Shown: positions 18,882 to 27,996 of the stretch, piece by piece
Layout of the letters: each line of letters starts with the position of its first letter
Position numbering within the stretch: the stretch's first letter is position 1
From: JAPPHA01 sp965221575
GTDB lineage: Bacteria > Pseudomonadota > Alphaproteobacteria > Rhodobacterales > Rhodobacteraceae
Direction of reading: 5' to 3'
DNA: 64,000 nucleotides
NCBI GenBank assembly: GCA_965221575.1
Contig: CBDCSM010000012.1
Coordinates: 372,001 to 436,000, forward strand
The notes under the pieces: model-generated
The model's input: only the letters and a program-made list of their open reading frames with translations
Databases searched by the model: none
Told to the model about the DNA's origin: nothing
Program-made: the position numbers and the translations under genes

Positions 18882-20330
18882 ATGGTCACTACTGTAATTC
18901 CTGTGGAACCGTTCGATCTGGTCATTTTTGGCGGAACCGGCGATCTCGCGAGGCGAAAGCTCCTTCCGGCGCTTTACCAAAGATGGCGGGCGAGACAGAT
19001 GCCGGGAAATGCGCGCGTCATTTGCGTAGGCAGACAGCCGCTTACGGACGAATCCTACCGAAGCAGAGTCGAGACGTCCTTTCGCGAATTCGCTGTTCCA
19101 TGTGTCGACGACCAGGAAGAGCTGGGCGCGTTCCTGAAGGGCGTGAGTTATGCCCGTGTCGACGTAAACGGATCGGATGGATGGAGCGAATTGAGACGCA
19201 TGCTCAGGCAGGACGTCATCCGGGCGTTTTACCTGTCCGTCGCGCCGTCACTGTTCGGCGTGATCACGGCGATGGCCACCGAATGGAAACTTGTATCGCC
19301 CGACTGCCGCATCGTGGTCGAGAAACCGTTTGGGCACGACCTTGCAAGCGCGCGCAACCTGAACGCGGAGCTTTCCGGGCGATTCGACGAACGCCAGATT
19401 TATCGTATTGACCACTACCTCGGGAAGGAAACGGTTCAGAACCTGATGGCGCTCCGTTTCGGGAATTCCCTGTTCAATCCCATTTGGAATTCGCAATACG
19501 TCGACCATATCCAGATCTCGGTTGCCGAAAGCGGCGGAATCGAAGGAAGGGGCAGCTACTACGACGAGGCTGGAGCCATGCGGGACATGGTCCAGAATCA
19601 TCTCATGCAGTTGCTGTGCCTGATCGCAATGGAGCCTCCCGCACAATTTGAGGCCGATGCAATTAGGGACGAAAAACTCAAGGTTATCAAATCTCTGGGA
19701 CAGGTCGCTAAAGACGACGTTGTCCGTGGCCAGTATCTCTCCGGTCCCGACATCGCCGGTTATCGCGACGAGTGCGGAGATCCCGGGAGTGAAACCGAAA
19801 GTTTCGTTGCCCTGAGGGTGCATCTCGACAACTGGCGCTGGTCAGGAACGCCATTCTACCTGAGGACCGGAAAGAGGCTGCGTTCGACCCTGACCGAGGT
19901 GTCAGTGGCATTCAAGGACCCGGTTCACTGGATCTTCGATGAACAGGCCAACCGGAAGGGCACCAGCCTGACAATCCGTCTTCAGCCGAATGAAGGGATC
20001 ACCATGCGCATGACCATCAAGGACCCGGGCCCCGGGGGAATGCGATTGACGGAAGTCCCGCTTGACATGACCTTCGCAGAGGCGCTTGGAGGCAACGCCG
20101 AGGCTATGCCCAACGCCTACGAGCGGCTCGTGATGGACGTCATACGGGGTAACCAGACGCTGTTCATGCGCGGGGACGAGGTCGAAGCGGCGTGGGCATG
20201 GATTGACCCGATCGCCGAAGGATGGGTCGACAGGCCGGGTGGATTGCACATGTACGATCCAGGCTCCGATGGTCCCGTTCAATCGCATGCGCTCCTGCAC
20301 CGTGACAGGCGTGACTGGAGGGGACTTTGA
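18882..20330 (+). CDS. zwf: Glucose-6-phosphate 1-dehydrogenase
   Basis: The 482-residue enzyme oxidises glucose-6-phosphate to the lactone with NADP. The dinucleotide fold is FGGTGDLARRKLLPALYQRW at about residues 12-31, EKPFGHDLASA follows, and the active-site RIDHYLGKETVQN lies near residue 175. Length is normal. The common partners pgl and edd of the Entner-Doudoroff route are not adjacent; a tRNA-Gly gene lies just downstream on the opposite strand. Confidence 0.96.
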   Translation: MVTTVIPVEPFDLVIFGGTGDLARRKLLPALYQRWRARQMPGNARVICVGRQPLTDESYRSRVETSFREFAVPCVDDQEELGAFLKGVSYARVDVNGSDGWSELRRMLRQDVIRAFYLSVAPSLFGVITAMATEWKLVSPDCRIVVEKPFGHDLASARNLNAELSGRFDERQIYRIDHYLGKETVQNLMALRFGNSLFNPIWNSQYVDHIQISVAESGGIEGRGSYYDEAGAMRDMVQNHLMQLLCLIAMEPPAQFEADAIRDEKLKVIKSLGQVAKDDVVRGQYLSGPDIAGYRDECGDPGSETESFVALRVHLDNWRWSGTPFYLRTGKRLRSTLTEVSVAFKDPVHWIFDEQANRKGTSLTIRLQPNEGITMRMTIKDPGPGGMRLTEVPLDMTFAEALGGNAEAMPNAYERLVMDVIRGNQTLFMRGDEVEAAWAWIDPIAEGWVDRPGGLHMYDPGSDGPVQSHALLHRDRRDWRGL

Positions 20331-20378
20331 TGCCGGGACGGGGCGGGTTCGTTCGAGTTGGCGTTTCCGGGGGAAGGT

Positions 20379-20452
20379 TGGAGCGGGTAACGGGAATCGA
20401 ACCCGTAACGAAAGCTTGGGAAGCTCGCGTGATACCCTTTCACCATACCCGC
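20379..20452 (-). tRNA. tRNA-Gly (anticodon CCC)
   Basis: Read on the minus strand, the 7-bp acceptor stem GCGGGTA pairs with TACCCGC. The D arm is GTGA/TCAC, the anticodon loop is TTCCCAA (CCC), and the T arm is ACGGG TTCGATT CCCGT. CCA is encoded at the 3' end. The anticodon stem has a weak outer pair. The gene lies between zwf and an insertion sequence and appears intact. Confidence 0.9.
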
Positions 20453-20499
20453 GCCTTGTTGCACAGTTAGTCAGAAAGAGTTCGCTGTCAACCTGAACC

Positions 20500-20507
20500 G
20501 TGCAGGT
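20500..20507. repeat. Left target-site duplication of the ISKra4-type element
   Basis: GTGCAGGT precedes the left terminal repeat and recurs exactly at 22271-22278 after the right one. Because the outer bases are G or C on both sides, the duplication could be read as up to 10 bp if the terminal repeat is trimmed by one base. Confidence 0.8.
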
Positions 20508-22270
20508 GGGGTGCATCCCAATTTCTTTGTATTGAGTGATTCGGACAGTTTTATTTGCACCGGGGTGTTGCGTTGCGGGCGGCATGACGGTTTTGTCCTA
20601 TTGGACCCCGTGGGGTGATCAACGGCCGGAGACACGGCCGGGCATCTTGACGGGAGGAGTCGAGCAGCAGGAGTTGAGGGTTCATGACACGTGCACGGAA
20701 AAGACGGGAATTTCGGCATCCGGATACGGTTGCGTATCTGCGGGGCCTGAGCGCGGACGAGGCGGCGGTTCAAGCGCCGCTGGTTCGCGCGCATGCAGAC
20801 GGGTTCACCCGATACTGGCTGGAGGATGGCGAGGTTCGCTGCCGTGACATCACGGCTGCGGAGTTGCCGCAGCCGGGTGGCGGCTCGTCGGCTCTGGAGA
20901 CGCTGCTGTCGGCGACACGGGAGCAGTTCGGGACCCTGCTGCCGAAGCTGACGGCGGAGGTAGGCCGTCCGGGACCGGACCTGGACAGCATCGAGCGGGC
21001 ACTGCGGGACGGCGCACACGCGAGCGGCGCCACGGCGCTCAAGGCGATCCTTGAGGATCTGGACAGGGGGTTGCCGAGCCCGTTCTGCGCCAACTGCGGC
21101 CAGGCGATGGCCTGTCATCTTCGCGATGGCAAGACCTTCATGACGCGCCTTGGTCCGGTGACGATTGAGCGGACCTACCGGTACTGTCGCGACTGCAAGA
21201 GTGGCCATTATCCGCTGGACCGTGTCTTGGGTCTGGAGGGTGAGAGCCACACGCCGGGAGCGGCATCCCTGATGGCCGATGTTGTCGGGGATGCCGGCTA
21301 CGGGATGGCGAGCCGCAAGCTTGCAAACCTTGCCGGTGTGACCATTCCGCCGAGCACGCTGCACAGGTGGGCGCTGAAGATTGGCGCGCAGGTTCAACGG
21401 TTTGAGCAGGAGATTGTCGAGCCCGCCGACCCGGCGGCGCCACGGCTGTACCTGGGTGTGGACGGCACCGGGGTTCCGGTGCGCAAGAGCGAGGTCGCGG
21501 GGGTCAAGGGCAAGCAGGAGGACGGCAGCGCGAAGACCCGCGAAGCCAAGGTCCTGAGCATCGACACGGCCGAGCGCGTTCACCCGAAGAGCGGCGAGCC
21601 GGAGAAGGACCCGGGCAGCGAGACCCACAGCGGTCTCATCGACAGTGCCGCCGCCGTTGGCGGCGTCAGCCGCGGGTCGGCCTTTGCCGGGCGTCTGGAG
21701 CGTGAGATTGTCCGGCAGGGGCTGCGCGAGGCCGGGGAGGTTGTGGTGATCTCCGATGCGGCGTCCTGGATCCGCAATGTCTGCGGGGAACTGCTGGCCG
21801 GCCAGAAGGTCACCTTCATTCTCGATCTGTGGCACGCGGTCGAATATGCGAGTGCCGCCTTGCGGGTGCTCTGTCCCGACAAGGCGAAACGAAAGGAGCA
21901 ACTGGAGGCGGTCAAGACGGAACTGAAGGCTGGAAGGGTCGATGCGGTCATTTCTGCGTTCGCGCCACATCGTCACAGGGATGAAGCCGTGGCGAAGTGC
22001 ATCGATTACTTCACCGCAAACAAGGCGCAGATGCAGTACGACAAATACCGCAAACAAGGCATGCAAATCGGATCCGGTGTCGTCGAGAGTGCCGGGCGGC
22101 AGATTGTCGGGCTGCGGATGAAACGGCCCGGAAGTCACTGGAGCGTCACAGGCGCCAATGCCGTGCTGGCGATCAAGTGCTGCCTCACGAACCATAGGTG
22201 GGTCGACTTCCTCCACTGGAAAGCTCAACAGGCCGTGGCCGCCTGAAACAAAGAGATTGGGATGCACCCC
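20508..22270 (+). mobile_element. ISKra4-type insertion sequence
   Basis: The element of about 1,763 bp is bounded by near-perfect terminal inverted repeats. The left end reads GGGGTGCATCCCAATTTCTT and the right end, inverted, reads GGGGTGCATCCCAATCTCTT. An 8-bp target duplication flanks it. It carries one intact transposase gene. It landed between tRNA-Gly and the 3' end of the RACo-type gene, about 28 bases past that stop, so no gene seems broken. Good preservation of ends, duplication and transposase suggests a recent insertion. Confidence 0.9.
20684..22246 (+). CDS. ISKra4-family transposase
   Basis: The 520-residue transposase has an N-terminal zinc-finger-like section (FCANCGQAMACHL and CRDCKSGHYPLD) and a DDE-type catalytic core. 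Candidate acidic residues are in LYLGVDGTGVPVRK, VVISDAASWIRN and GSGVVESAGRQIVGLRMKR. The last phrase with RMKRPGSHWS is typical of the ISKra4 family. The ORF starts with ATG 20684 behind a CAGGAG site and fills most of the element, so it is probably active. An antisense open frame of 701 codons covers the same DNA and is a shadow. Confidence 0.92.
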   Translation: MTRARKRREFRHPDTVAYLRGLSADEAAVQAPLVRAHADGFTRYWLEDGEVRCRDITAAELPQPGGGSSALETLLSATREQFGTLLPKLTAEVGRPGPDLDSIERALRDGAHASGATALKAILEDLDRGLPSPFCANCGQAMACHLRDGKTFMTRLGPVTIERTYRYCRDCKSGHYPLDRVLGLEGESHTPGAASLMADVVGDAGYGMASRKLANLAGVTIPPSTLHRWALKIGAQVQRFEQEIVEPADPAAPRLYLGVDGTGVPVRKSEVAGVKGKQEDGSAKTREAKVLSIDTAERVHPKSGEPEKDPGSETHSGLIDSAAAVGGVSRGSAFAGRLEREIVRQGLREAGEVVVISDAASWIRNVCGELLAGQKVTFILDLWHAVEYASAALRVLCPDKAKRKEQLEAVKTELKAGRVDAVISAFAPHRHRDEAVAKCIDYFTANKAQMQYDKYRKQGMQIGSGVVESAGRQIVGLRMKRPGSHWSVTGANAVLAIKCCLTNHRWVDFLHWKAQQAVAA

Positions 22271-22278
22271 GTGCAGGT
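22271..22278. repeat. Right target-site duplication of the ISKra4-type element
   Basis: GTGCAGGT directly follows the right terminal repeat and equals the left copy at 20500-20507. Confidence 0.8.
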
Positions 22279-22298
22279 GCGGGGGCAATGCCGGCGGG

Positions 22299-24362
22299 TC
22301 AGGACGACTTCTTGCGGCGCCGCGGCCGCGCAGTTCCTGCGGCCCTGTTCCGTTTCCGGAACCCGACGTTGAAATTGACGCTGGGAATCGAGACCGTGGA
22401 TTCGAGGACGGGAAATGGTTCAGACCCGTTGGGAATGTCCGATGCATTGACGAAGTGTTCCTGGAATCTTGGCTCGATCGCGGTTTCAACCTTGTGAATC
22501 TGCTTGACCGCGGCTTCGATTTCTGCGCGCGCATCAATATTGAGCAGCGCGATCCTTGCGCCGGTTCCCGCGGCATTTCCTGCCGATGAAACCTTGTCGA
22601 CCTGGCAGTCGGGGATCATTCCCAGGACCATGGCGTGAAGGGGCGAAATGTGAGATCCGAATGCGCCGGCCAACACGATGCGATCGACCCGGTCGACGCC
22701 AAACTTGTCCATCAGCAGCCTGGCGCCGGAGTAGAGTGCGGCCTTGGCCATCTGGACTTCCCTGATGTCACGATTGGTGACCGATACCCGTTGCCTGCCG
22801 CCGTCATCGCCCTCGGAAACAAGGTATGAAAAGGTTCGCCCGTCAAGGTAACAGTTCGGTGATCCCGTCTGTTCCGGCGATCCGATCAGCCCGGAACCGT
22901 CCAGGATTCCGGCGAGACGCATTTCCGCGACCAGTTCGATGATTCCGGAGCCGCAGATTCCGGTGATGCCCGTAACGGCGATGCTGTCGTGGAAACCGTC
23001 TTCATCCGACCAGAGATCCGAACCGATGACGCGAAATCTTGGAAGTCCCGTATCGCGGTCGATCCGAACCCTTTCTATGGCTCCCGGCGCAGCGCGCTGA
23101 CCGCATGAAATCTGCGCGCCTTCGAAGGCCGGCCCGGTAGGAGACGAGCAGGCAAAGACACGGTCCGAGTTGCCAAGGATGATCTCCGCGTTCGTGCCGA
23201 CATCGACGACGAGCACAAGGTCGTTGGAGGTTTGAGGCGACTCCGAAAGCACCACGCCCGCGGCATCCGCTCCGACATGTCCGGCGATGCAGGGCAAGAT
23301 GTACGTTCGGGTCCCCGGATTCATTTCCAGACCGAATTCCGAGGACCTGACGGACCGGGCGCCCGAAAACGCCAGGGCGAACGGAGCTTGACCCAGTTCA
23401 ACGGGATCAATGCCGAGAAACAGGTGATGCATGACCGGATTGCAAACCAGCGCAGTATCGAGGATGTGTTCTCTTCCCACCCCGGCTTCCCCGGCGACCT
23501 CGCCGATCAGCACGTTGATCCCCTCGCGGACCGCATCGGTCATCTCCATGGCGCCGTCGGGATTCATCATCGCGTAGGAAACCCGGCTCATCAGATCCTC
23601 GCCAAACCGGATCTGCGGATTCATCATGCCCGACGATGCGAGGACCGCACCGGTCCTCAGTTCACACAAATGTGCCGCGATCGTGGTCGAACCGAGGTCA
23701 ATCGCGAGGCCATAGATGTCCCCGTCAAAGTACCCCGGCCAGATATGCCCGATTGCCTGATACGCTCCACCGGTGGTCCGTCTCAGTGCACAAGTCACCT
23801 TCCAGTCGCCTTTCCTGAGGGCAGGTTGCAACACGCCGAACAAGTGGGGTTCGACGACAATGCCCGAGATTCCCCACTGGTCCTGGAAACTGCGCGCAAT
23901 CCGTTCCATGTCGCCGGACGGTTCGTGCATGTCCGGACGTTCGACCTCTACATAGTAAAGCCGAACATCCGGTTTCAGGACGATGTCACGCGCTTCGACC
24001 CGCTTCCGGACGACCTGGCGATGAACCTGGGATTCGGGTGGCACGTCGATGACGACGTCGGCCTCGATCCTGGCCTGGCAACCCAGGCGTCTGCCGGGCA
24101 ACAGCCCGCGCTTCGACCGGTATCGCTCCTCGACACTATTCCATTCGGAAAGCGCGTCGTCATTTACCGTCACGCCATGCTTCGGAAATGAGCCATAGGC
24201 GGGAGTGACCTGGCACCGCGAGCAGATTCCTCGTCCGCCGCAAACACTGTCGAGGTCAACACCAAGGCGCCTCGCCGCCGTCAGTACAGGGGTCGAGACA
24301 GGAAACCGCCCCCTCTTTCCAGACGGCATGAATATGACCAGGGGATCGGAAGTGTTTTCCAT
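22299..24362 (-). CDS. RACo-type corrinoid protein reductive activator (2Fe-2S/ASKHA)
   Basis: The 687-residue protein begins with a plant-type ferredoxin domain (cysteines in DSVCGGRGICSRCQV at about 41-50 and a fourth in RRLGCQARI). A linker leads to a long ATPase-like ASKHA domain from about residue 220 (YGLAIDLGSTTIAAHL, VLVVDVGTNAEIILGN, VLAGAFGSHISP). This architecture (DUF4445) belongs to proteins that reductively reactivate Co(II) corrinoid methyltransferase partners. No corrinoid protein or methyltransferase is in the window. Its basic C-terminal tail (RPRRRKKSS) is unusual. The class III aminotransferase gene lies 52 bases upstream on the same strand, so the two may be co-transcribed. 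Confidence 0.87.
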   Translation of the reverse strand: MENTSDPLVIFMPSGKRGRFPVSTPVLTAARRLGVDLDSVCGGRGICSRCQVTPAYGSFPKHGVTVNDDALSEWNSVEERYRSKRGLLPGRRLGCQARIEADVVIDVPPESQVHRQVVRKRVEARDIVLKPDVRLYYVEVERPDMHEPSGDMERIARSFQDQWGISGIVVEPHLFGVLQPALRKGDWKVTCALRRTTGGAYQAIGHIWPGYFDGDIYGLAIDLGSTTIAAHLCELRTGAVLASSGMMNPQIRFGEDLMSRVSYAMMNPDGAMEMTDAVREGINVLIGEVAGEAGVGREHILDTALVCNPVMHHLFLGIDPVELGQAPFALAFSGARSVRSSEFGLEMNPGTRTYILPCIAGHVGADAAGVVLSESPQTSNDLVLVVDVGTNAEIILGNSDRVFACSSPTGPAFEGAQISCGQRAAPGAIERVRIDRDTGLPRFRVIGSDLWSDEDGFHDSIAVTGITGICGSGIIELVAEMRLAGILDGSGLIGSPEQTGSPNCYLDGRTFSYLVSEGDDGGRQRVSVTNRDIREVQMAKAALYSGARLLMDKFGVDRVDRIVLAGAFGSHISPLHAMVLGMIPDCQVDKVSSAGNAAGTGARIALLNIDARAEIEAAVKQIHKVETAIEPRFQEHFVNASDIPNGSEPFPVLESTVSIPSVNFNVGFRKRNRAAGTARPRRRKKSS

Positions 24363-24414
24363 CGATCCGCCGCGCGAGATTCTGGCGCCGGCTAAATGAA
24401 TCCGGAGAACCCGC

Positions 24415-25797
24415 TCATTCGAAGACGCGGCCCAGCGCCGAGTCGATCGCCCCGACGATCTGGTCGAGATCGTCGCGGGTCGCGATGAGCGCGGGACTCA
24501 GGCACAACGTGTTGTTGAATCCTGGCAAGCTGCGATTGGTGACCCCGACGATGACTCCCTGTTCCATGCAATCGGCGACAACTGCCTGTGCCAGGGTTTC
24601 CTTCACCGGAACACGGGTTGTTCGGTCCTCGACCAGTTCGATTCCGTAGAACAGCCCTTTGCCCCTGACATCTCCTATGACCGGATGCCGGCCCTGGAGT
24701 TCGCTCAAGGCCTCGGCGAGATAGATGCCCATTATCTCCGTGTTCTCGAGCAATCCTTCCTCTTCAATGATCGCCATGTTTTCGATTGCCGCCGCCGGTC
24801 CGGCGGTGCATCCACCAAACGTGGAGATGTCCCGGAAGTAGTCGAGCGGGTCGTCGGGGTCCGTCTTGAACTGCTCGAAAACCTCTTCGGTCGTGACCAG
24901 GCAGGCGATGGCGGCGTATCCGGAAGCAACTCCCTTTGCCATCGTGACCATGTCAGGCCTGATCCCGTATTGCTGGTAGCCGAACCAGGTGCCTGTCCGT
25001 CCAAGGCCGCAAACGACCTCATCGATATGAATGAGGATGTCGTACTTCTCGCAGATGTCCTGGACCGTTTCCCAATATCCCTCCGGCGGGGGAATCACGC
25101 CTCCCCCCGCGGTTACCGGTTCAAGGCAGATGGCGCCAATCGTGTCGGGCCCCTCGCGAACAATGACTTCCTCGATCGCCTTAGCTGCACGAACACCGTA
25201 ATCCCCGCAAGGGCCCCATTGGCTTCGATATTCAAGACAGTGGGGAACCTCGATAAAACCGGGAGTGAAGGGTCCGTACTGCTCGTACCGCTGCGGCTGT
25301 CCGCAGGCCGAAAGAGCCGAAATTGTCGTTCCGTGGTAATCTCGTTCCCGGTAGAGAATGCGGTTCTTTTTCCCGCCGTAGCGCTTGTGGGCGATTTGGC
25401 GCACGATCTTGAAAGCCTTCTCATTGGCTTCCGAACCGGAATTCTGGAAATAAACCCGACTCATGCCTGGCATCCGTTCGATCAGGTTCCGGGCGAAGAT
25501 CGCCCCCGGAATGGACCCGGCAGAGTTCGCGAAGTAGTTGAGTTTGACCAGCTGCTCCCTGATCGCGTCCGCGATGCGCGTTCGGCCGTATCCGACGTTC
25601 ACGGTCCAGACGCCTCCCGAGAGAGCGTCGATGAACTCCTTCCCGCGAGCGTCCCACACACGCAGGCCCTTGCCTTCGACAATGATGCGCGGGTCGACGG
25701 TCTCGAAGGGCTTGTGCTGGGTCAAGTGATGCCAGACATGCGCGCGATCGTTCTCGATCACCTCTTCGATGTCGTTCGTGTACAACGGCGAATCCAT
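24415..25797 (-). CDS. tpa: Class III aminotransferase, taurine-pyruvate type
   Basis: The protein of about 460 residues is a PLP enzyme of fold type I. Features are NSGSEANEKAFKIVRQIAHK, the PLP-stacking DYHGTT, HIDEVVCGLGRTGTW, and the Schiff-base lysine in MVTMAKGVASGY near residue 287. Phrases such as RAHVWHHLTQHKPFETVDP and GVTNRSLPGFNNTLCLSPAL strongly recall taurine:pyruvate aminotransferases of marine alphaproteobacteria, which make sulfoacetaldehyde. No sulfoacetaldehyde acetyltransferase or taurine transporter is seen nearby, so other amines remain possible. ATG 25797 is chosen because a GGAGT ribosome site lies just upstream; the longer start at 25887 has a low-complexity basic extension. 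Confidence 0.85.
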   Translation of the reverse strand: MDSPLYTNDIEEVIENDRAHVWHHLTQHKPFETVDPRIIVEGKGLRVWDARGKEFIDALSGGVWTVNVGYGRTRIADAIREQLVKLNYFANSAGSIPGAIFARNLIERMPGMSRVYFQNSGSEANEKAFKIVRQIAHKRYGGKKNRILYRERDYHGTTISALSACGQPQRYEQYGPFTPGFIEVPHCLEYRSQWGPCGDYGVRAAKAIEEVIVREGPDTIGAICLEPVTAGGGVIPPPEGYWETVQDICEKYDILIHIDEVVCGLGRTGTWFGYQQYGIRPDMVTMAKGVASGYAAIACLVTTEEVFEQFKTDPDDPLDYFRDISTFGGCTAGPAAAIENMAIIEEEGLLENTEIMGIYLAEALSELQGRHPVIGDVRGKGLFYGIELVEDRTTRVPVKETLAQAVVADCMEQGVIVGVTNRSLPGFNNTLCLSPALIATRDDLDQIVGAIDSALGRVFE

Positions 25798-26009
25798 CTT
25801 GGCACTCCGTTCTTTTTTTCTGGTGGCAACCCGGTCTCGTCGTGCCCGGGCCTCGTTCGCGGGTTGCGGCGATACTCTCGTCCGCACTGGTTCGCGAGAC
25901 GCTAATCCTGATCAATGGGCGTTGCAATCGTTATTGCCAGATTCGCTCTGAACGTAAGATCAATCCCGTGACTGTACCGATCACTCGCAAAACGGGACCG
26001 GTCCTTCAA

Positions 26010-26399
26010 TCAGTTCATGTCGATGGCGAATTGTTTCAGGATCCGGAACGGAACAACAGACAGTGTTTCCGAGTGGGTGCTCTCCAGAACGACCTTCGGT
26101 GCGCTGTCCACCAGATAGGCCTCGAGCCATCGCTCGGCACACAGGCACCAACGGTCGTTGGCGTTCAGGCCGGGAAAACCGAACTCTGGCCGCGGAGTGC
26201 TCAGGTCGTTACCGCGCTGCCTGCTGAACTCCAGAAATTCGTCGGTGACAATACAGCAAACCGTGTGTCGCCCGTGATCGTCTGAACCGGTGTTGCAACA
26301 TCCGTCCCGATAAAACCCGGTGAGCGGGTCGAACGAACACGGTTTCAGTTGCTCACCGAGGACATTGAGGCTTTCCGACCTGGACTGGCTGACCTTCAA
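26010..26399 (-). CDS. DUF2237 family protein
   Basis: The 129-residue protein matches the small DUF2237 family: NVLGEQLKPCSFDPLTGFYR, GCCNTGSDDHGRHTVCCIVT, FSRQRGNDLSTPRPEFGFPG and DRWCLCAERWLEA are all typical. Several conserved cysteines and an aspartate-rich surface are visible, but no function is established. It stands between the tpa gene and the ribosomal protein L9 gene, all on the minus strand, with gaps of about 185-210 bases, so it probably has its own promoter. Confidence 0.88.
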   Translation of the reverse strand: MKVSQSRSESLNVLGEQLKPCSFDPLTGFYRDGCCNTGSDDHGRHTVCCIVTDEFLEFSRQRGNDLSTPRPEFGFPGLNANDRWCLCAERWLEAYLVDSAPKVVLESTHSETLSVVPFRILKQFAIDMN

Positions 26400-26583
26400 G
26401 ACCGTCTCCCAGACGAAGCGGTTTCATGACGCCCGCCACGAAGGCGAAGTCGGAACGATTATCAAATCAGGGGTCGGTCGAATCAAGCAAATTCCGGAAC
26501 AGGCAGGCATTCCGTTCGGCAAGAATAGGCGGTAATCCACAGGTCGACGAAATTTTGAGCCAAATCCCGGCCCGGAATGCACG

Positions 26584-27174
26584 TCAGTCGTTCTCCGCGA
26601 TCGGAGAATCCTCGTCGACCGCGGCACCGACTTCGGCAAGCTGGTCAGAGAGATCCGCTTCCGCTTCAAGGTCGGCTTCTGATTCGATCTCTAGAATATC
26701 CTTTCCGGTCGCCTGAAGTTCCGCCTCTTCTTCTGATCGTGCGACGTTCAGGACGATGGTACAGCTCACTTCGGGATGAAGAACGACGGAAACTTCGTGC
26801 ATGCCGAGTTCCTTGATCGGCCGGTCAAGAACACATTGTCTTCGATCTACTTCAACGCCGGCGTCGGCCGCGGCTTCCGCAACATTCCGGCTCGTTACCG
26901 AACCATAGAGAGAACCGGTATCGGATGCGGAACGAATGACGACGAATTGTTGTTGGTCCAGCTTTTCGGCGACGTTCCGGGCTTCCTTGACGGCATCCAG
27001 ATTTCTGGCTTCAATTCGCGCGCGTTCCGATTCGAAATACCGGATGTTGGAATCGGTTGCCCTCAGAGCTTTTCCCAAAGGCAGTAGGAAGTTCCGCGCA
27101 AATCCCTTCTTGACGGAGACCACGTCCCCCATTTGCCCAAGTTTTTGAACCCTTTCGAGCAAGATGACATCCAT
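26584..27174 (-). CDS. rplI: 50S ribosomal protein L9
   Basis: The 196-residue product starts MDVILLERVQKLGQMGDVVS and keeps the L9 signature GFARNFLLPLGKAL, the long connecting helix (ESERARIEARNLDAVKEARN) and the C-terminal rRNA-binding domain. An acidic tail of about 45 residues past the usual end (DLEAEADLSDQLAEVGAAVD) resembles extensions seen in alphaproteobacteria. It is the last gene of the rpsF-rpsR-rplI operon, 11 bases after rpsR. Confidence 0.96.
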   Translation of the reverse strand: MDVILLERVQKLGQMGDVVSVKKGFARNFLLPLGKALRATDSNIRYFESERARIEARNLDAVKEARNVAEKLDQQQFVVIRSASDTGSLYGSVTSRNVAEAAADAGVEVDRRQCVLDRPIKELGMHEVSVVLHPEVSCTIVLNVARSEEEAELQATGKDILEIESEADLEAEADLSDQLAEVGAAVDEDSPIAEND

Positions 27175-27185
27175 TGAGGGAACTC

Positions 27186-27413
27186 CTACTTGATCGTGTA
27201 GGGCAACAAGGCGAGGAATCGGGCGCGCTTTATTGCGCGGGCCAGTTCGCGTTGCTTGCTCGAAGAGACGGCGGTTATTCTTGATGGAACGATCTTTCCG
27301 CGTTCGGACACGTAACGCTGCAGCAGCTTGACATCCTTGTAATCGATCCGGGGCGCGTTATCACCGGAGAAGGGACAGGATTTGCGGCGGCGGAAAAACG
27401 ATCTGGCTGCCAT
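27186..27413 (-). CDS. rpsR: 30S ribosomal protein S18
   Basis: The 75-residue protein carries FRRRKSCPFSGDNAPRIDYK and the conserved SKQRELARAIKRARFLALLP. It forms a pair with S6 on the small-subunit platform. It lies between rpsF (27 bases away) and rplI (11 bases away) in the usual order. Confidence 0.96.
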   Translation of the reverse strand: MAARSFFRRRKSCPFSGDNAPRIDYKDVKLLQRYVSERGKIVPSRITAVSSSKQRELARAIKRARFLALLPYTIK

Positions 27414-27440
27414 TTTCAGTTCTCCTTAGACGGTCCGGCC

Positions 27441-27797
27441 TCAGTTCTTGTGGCCGGAATGGCCCTTGCCCGATGACTTGAACTTCATCATGATTGAGGG
27501 TCCTTCGTCGTGCTTGTCCACCCTGGTCGTCAGGACGCGCAGGACATCCTCGTGAAAACGCATCTGGCGTTCCATTTCGACGACCGCGGGCGCAGGTGCG
27601 TCCGATCGGAAAAAGCCGTAGTGGCCCTTGCGATTCTTGTTGATCCTGAAGGCCAGTGTCTTGAGTCCCCAATACTCCTGGTGCACCAGTGAACCGCCAT
27701 TGGTTTCCAGGATATTGCCGAACTGTTCCATTAGCGCCTCTGCCTGCGCGTGCGACAGGTCCTGACGCGTAATGAATACGTGCTCGTAGAGCGCCAT
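27441..27797 (-). CDS. rpsF: 30S ribosomal protein S6
   Basis: The 118-residue protein begins MALYEHVFITRQDLSHAQAE and contains YWGLKTLAFRINKNRKGHYG, typical of S6. The C-terminal tail (SIMMKFKSSGKGHSGHKN) is basic. It is the first gene of the S6-S18-L9 operon and is divergent from fabD. Confidence 0.96.
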   Translation of the reverse strand: MALYEHVFITRQDLSHAQAEALMEQFGNILETNGGSLVHQEYWGLKTLAFRINKNRKGHYGFFRSDAPAPAVVEMERQMRFHEDVLRVLTTRVDKHDEGPSIMMKFKSSGKGHSGHKN

Positions 27798-27850
27798 TCC
27801 GTAATCCGATCCAAAATCTACTGTTCACGACCCTGGCCTTTCAGAGGTGC

Positions 27851-27895
27851 AACGAAAGGGTCGTTTCGTTTCATTGTTGCGAAAGGAGCGCTCCT
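27851..27895. promoter_or_regulatory. Two inverted repeats in the rpsF/fabD divergent region
   Basis: AACGAAA at 27851-27857 is mirrored by TTTCGTT at 27864-27870 with a 6-base loop. The perfect palindrome AGGAGCGCTCCT follows at 27884-27895. They sit between the divergent rpsF and fabD genes, about 100 bases before fabD. They could be operators, an attenuator or mere hairpins. Confidence 0.35.
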
Positions 27896-27996
27896 GTACA
27901 CTTTCCATGATCTGGTTGCAAGGGCTGGACGCGTTCACGAGGTCGGTATAAGCGCCTGCTTGACTTTACCGAGATCCGCCAGCCCGGGAGTGATCT

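Noticed and set aside
20471..22576. Minus-strand open frame of 701 codons across the ISKra4-type element
   Set aside because: It is antisense to the intact transposase, is rich in Arg, Pro and Gln, and resembles no protein; GC-rich DNA keeps the frame open by chance.
24685..25905. Plus-strand open frame of 406 codons opposite the aminotransferase
   Set aside because: Antisense to a well-recognised PLP enzyme.
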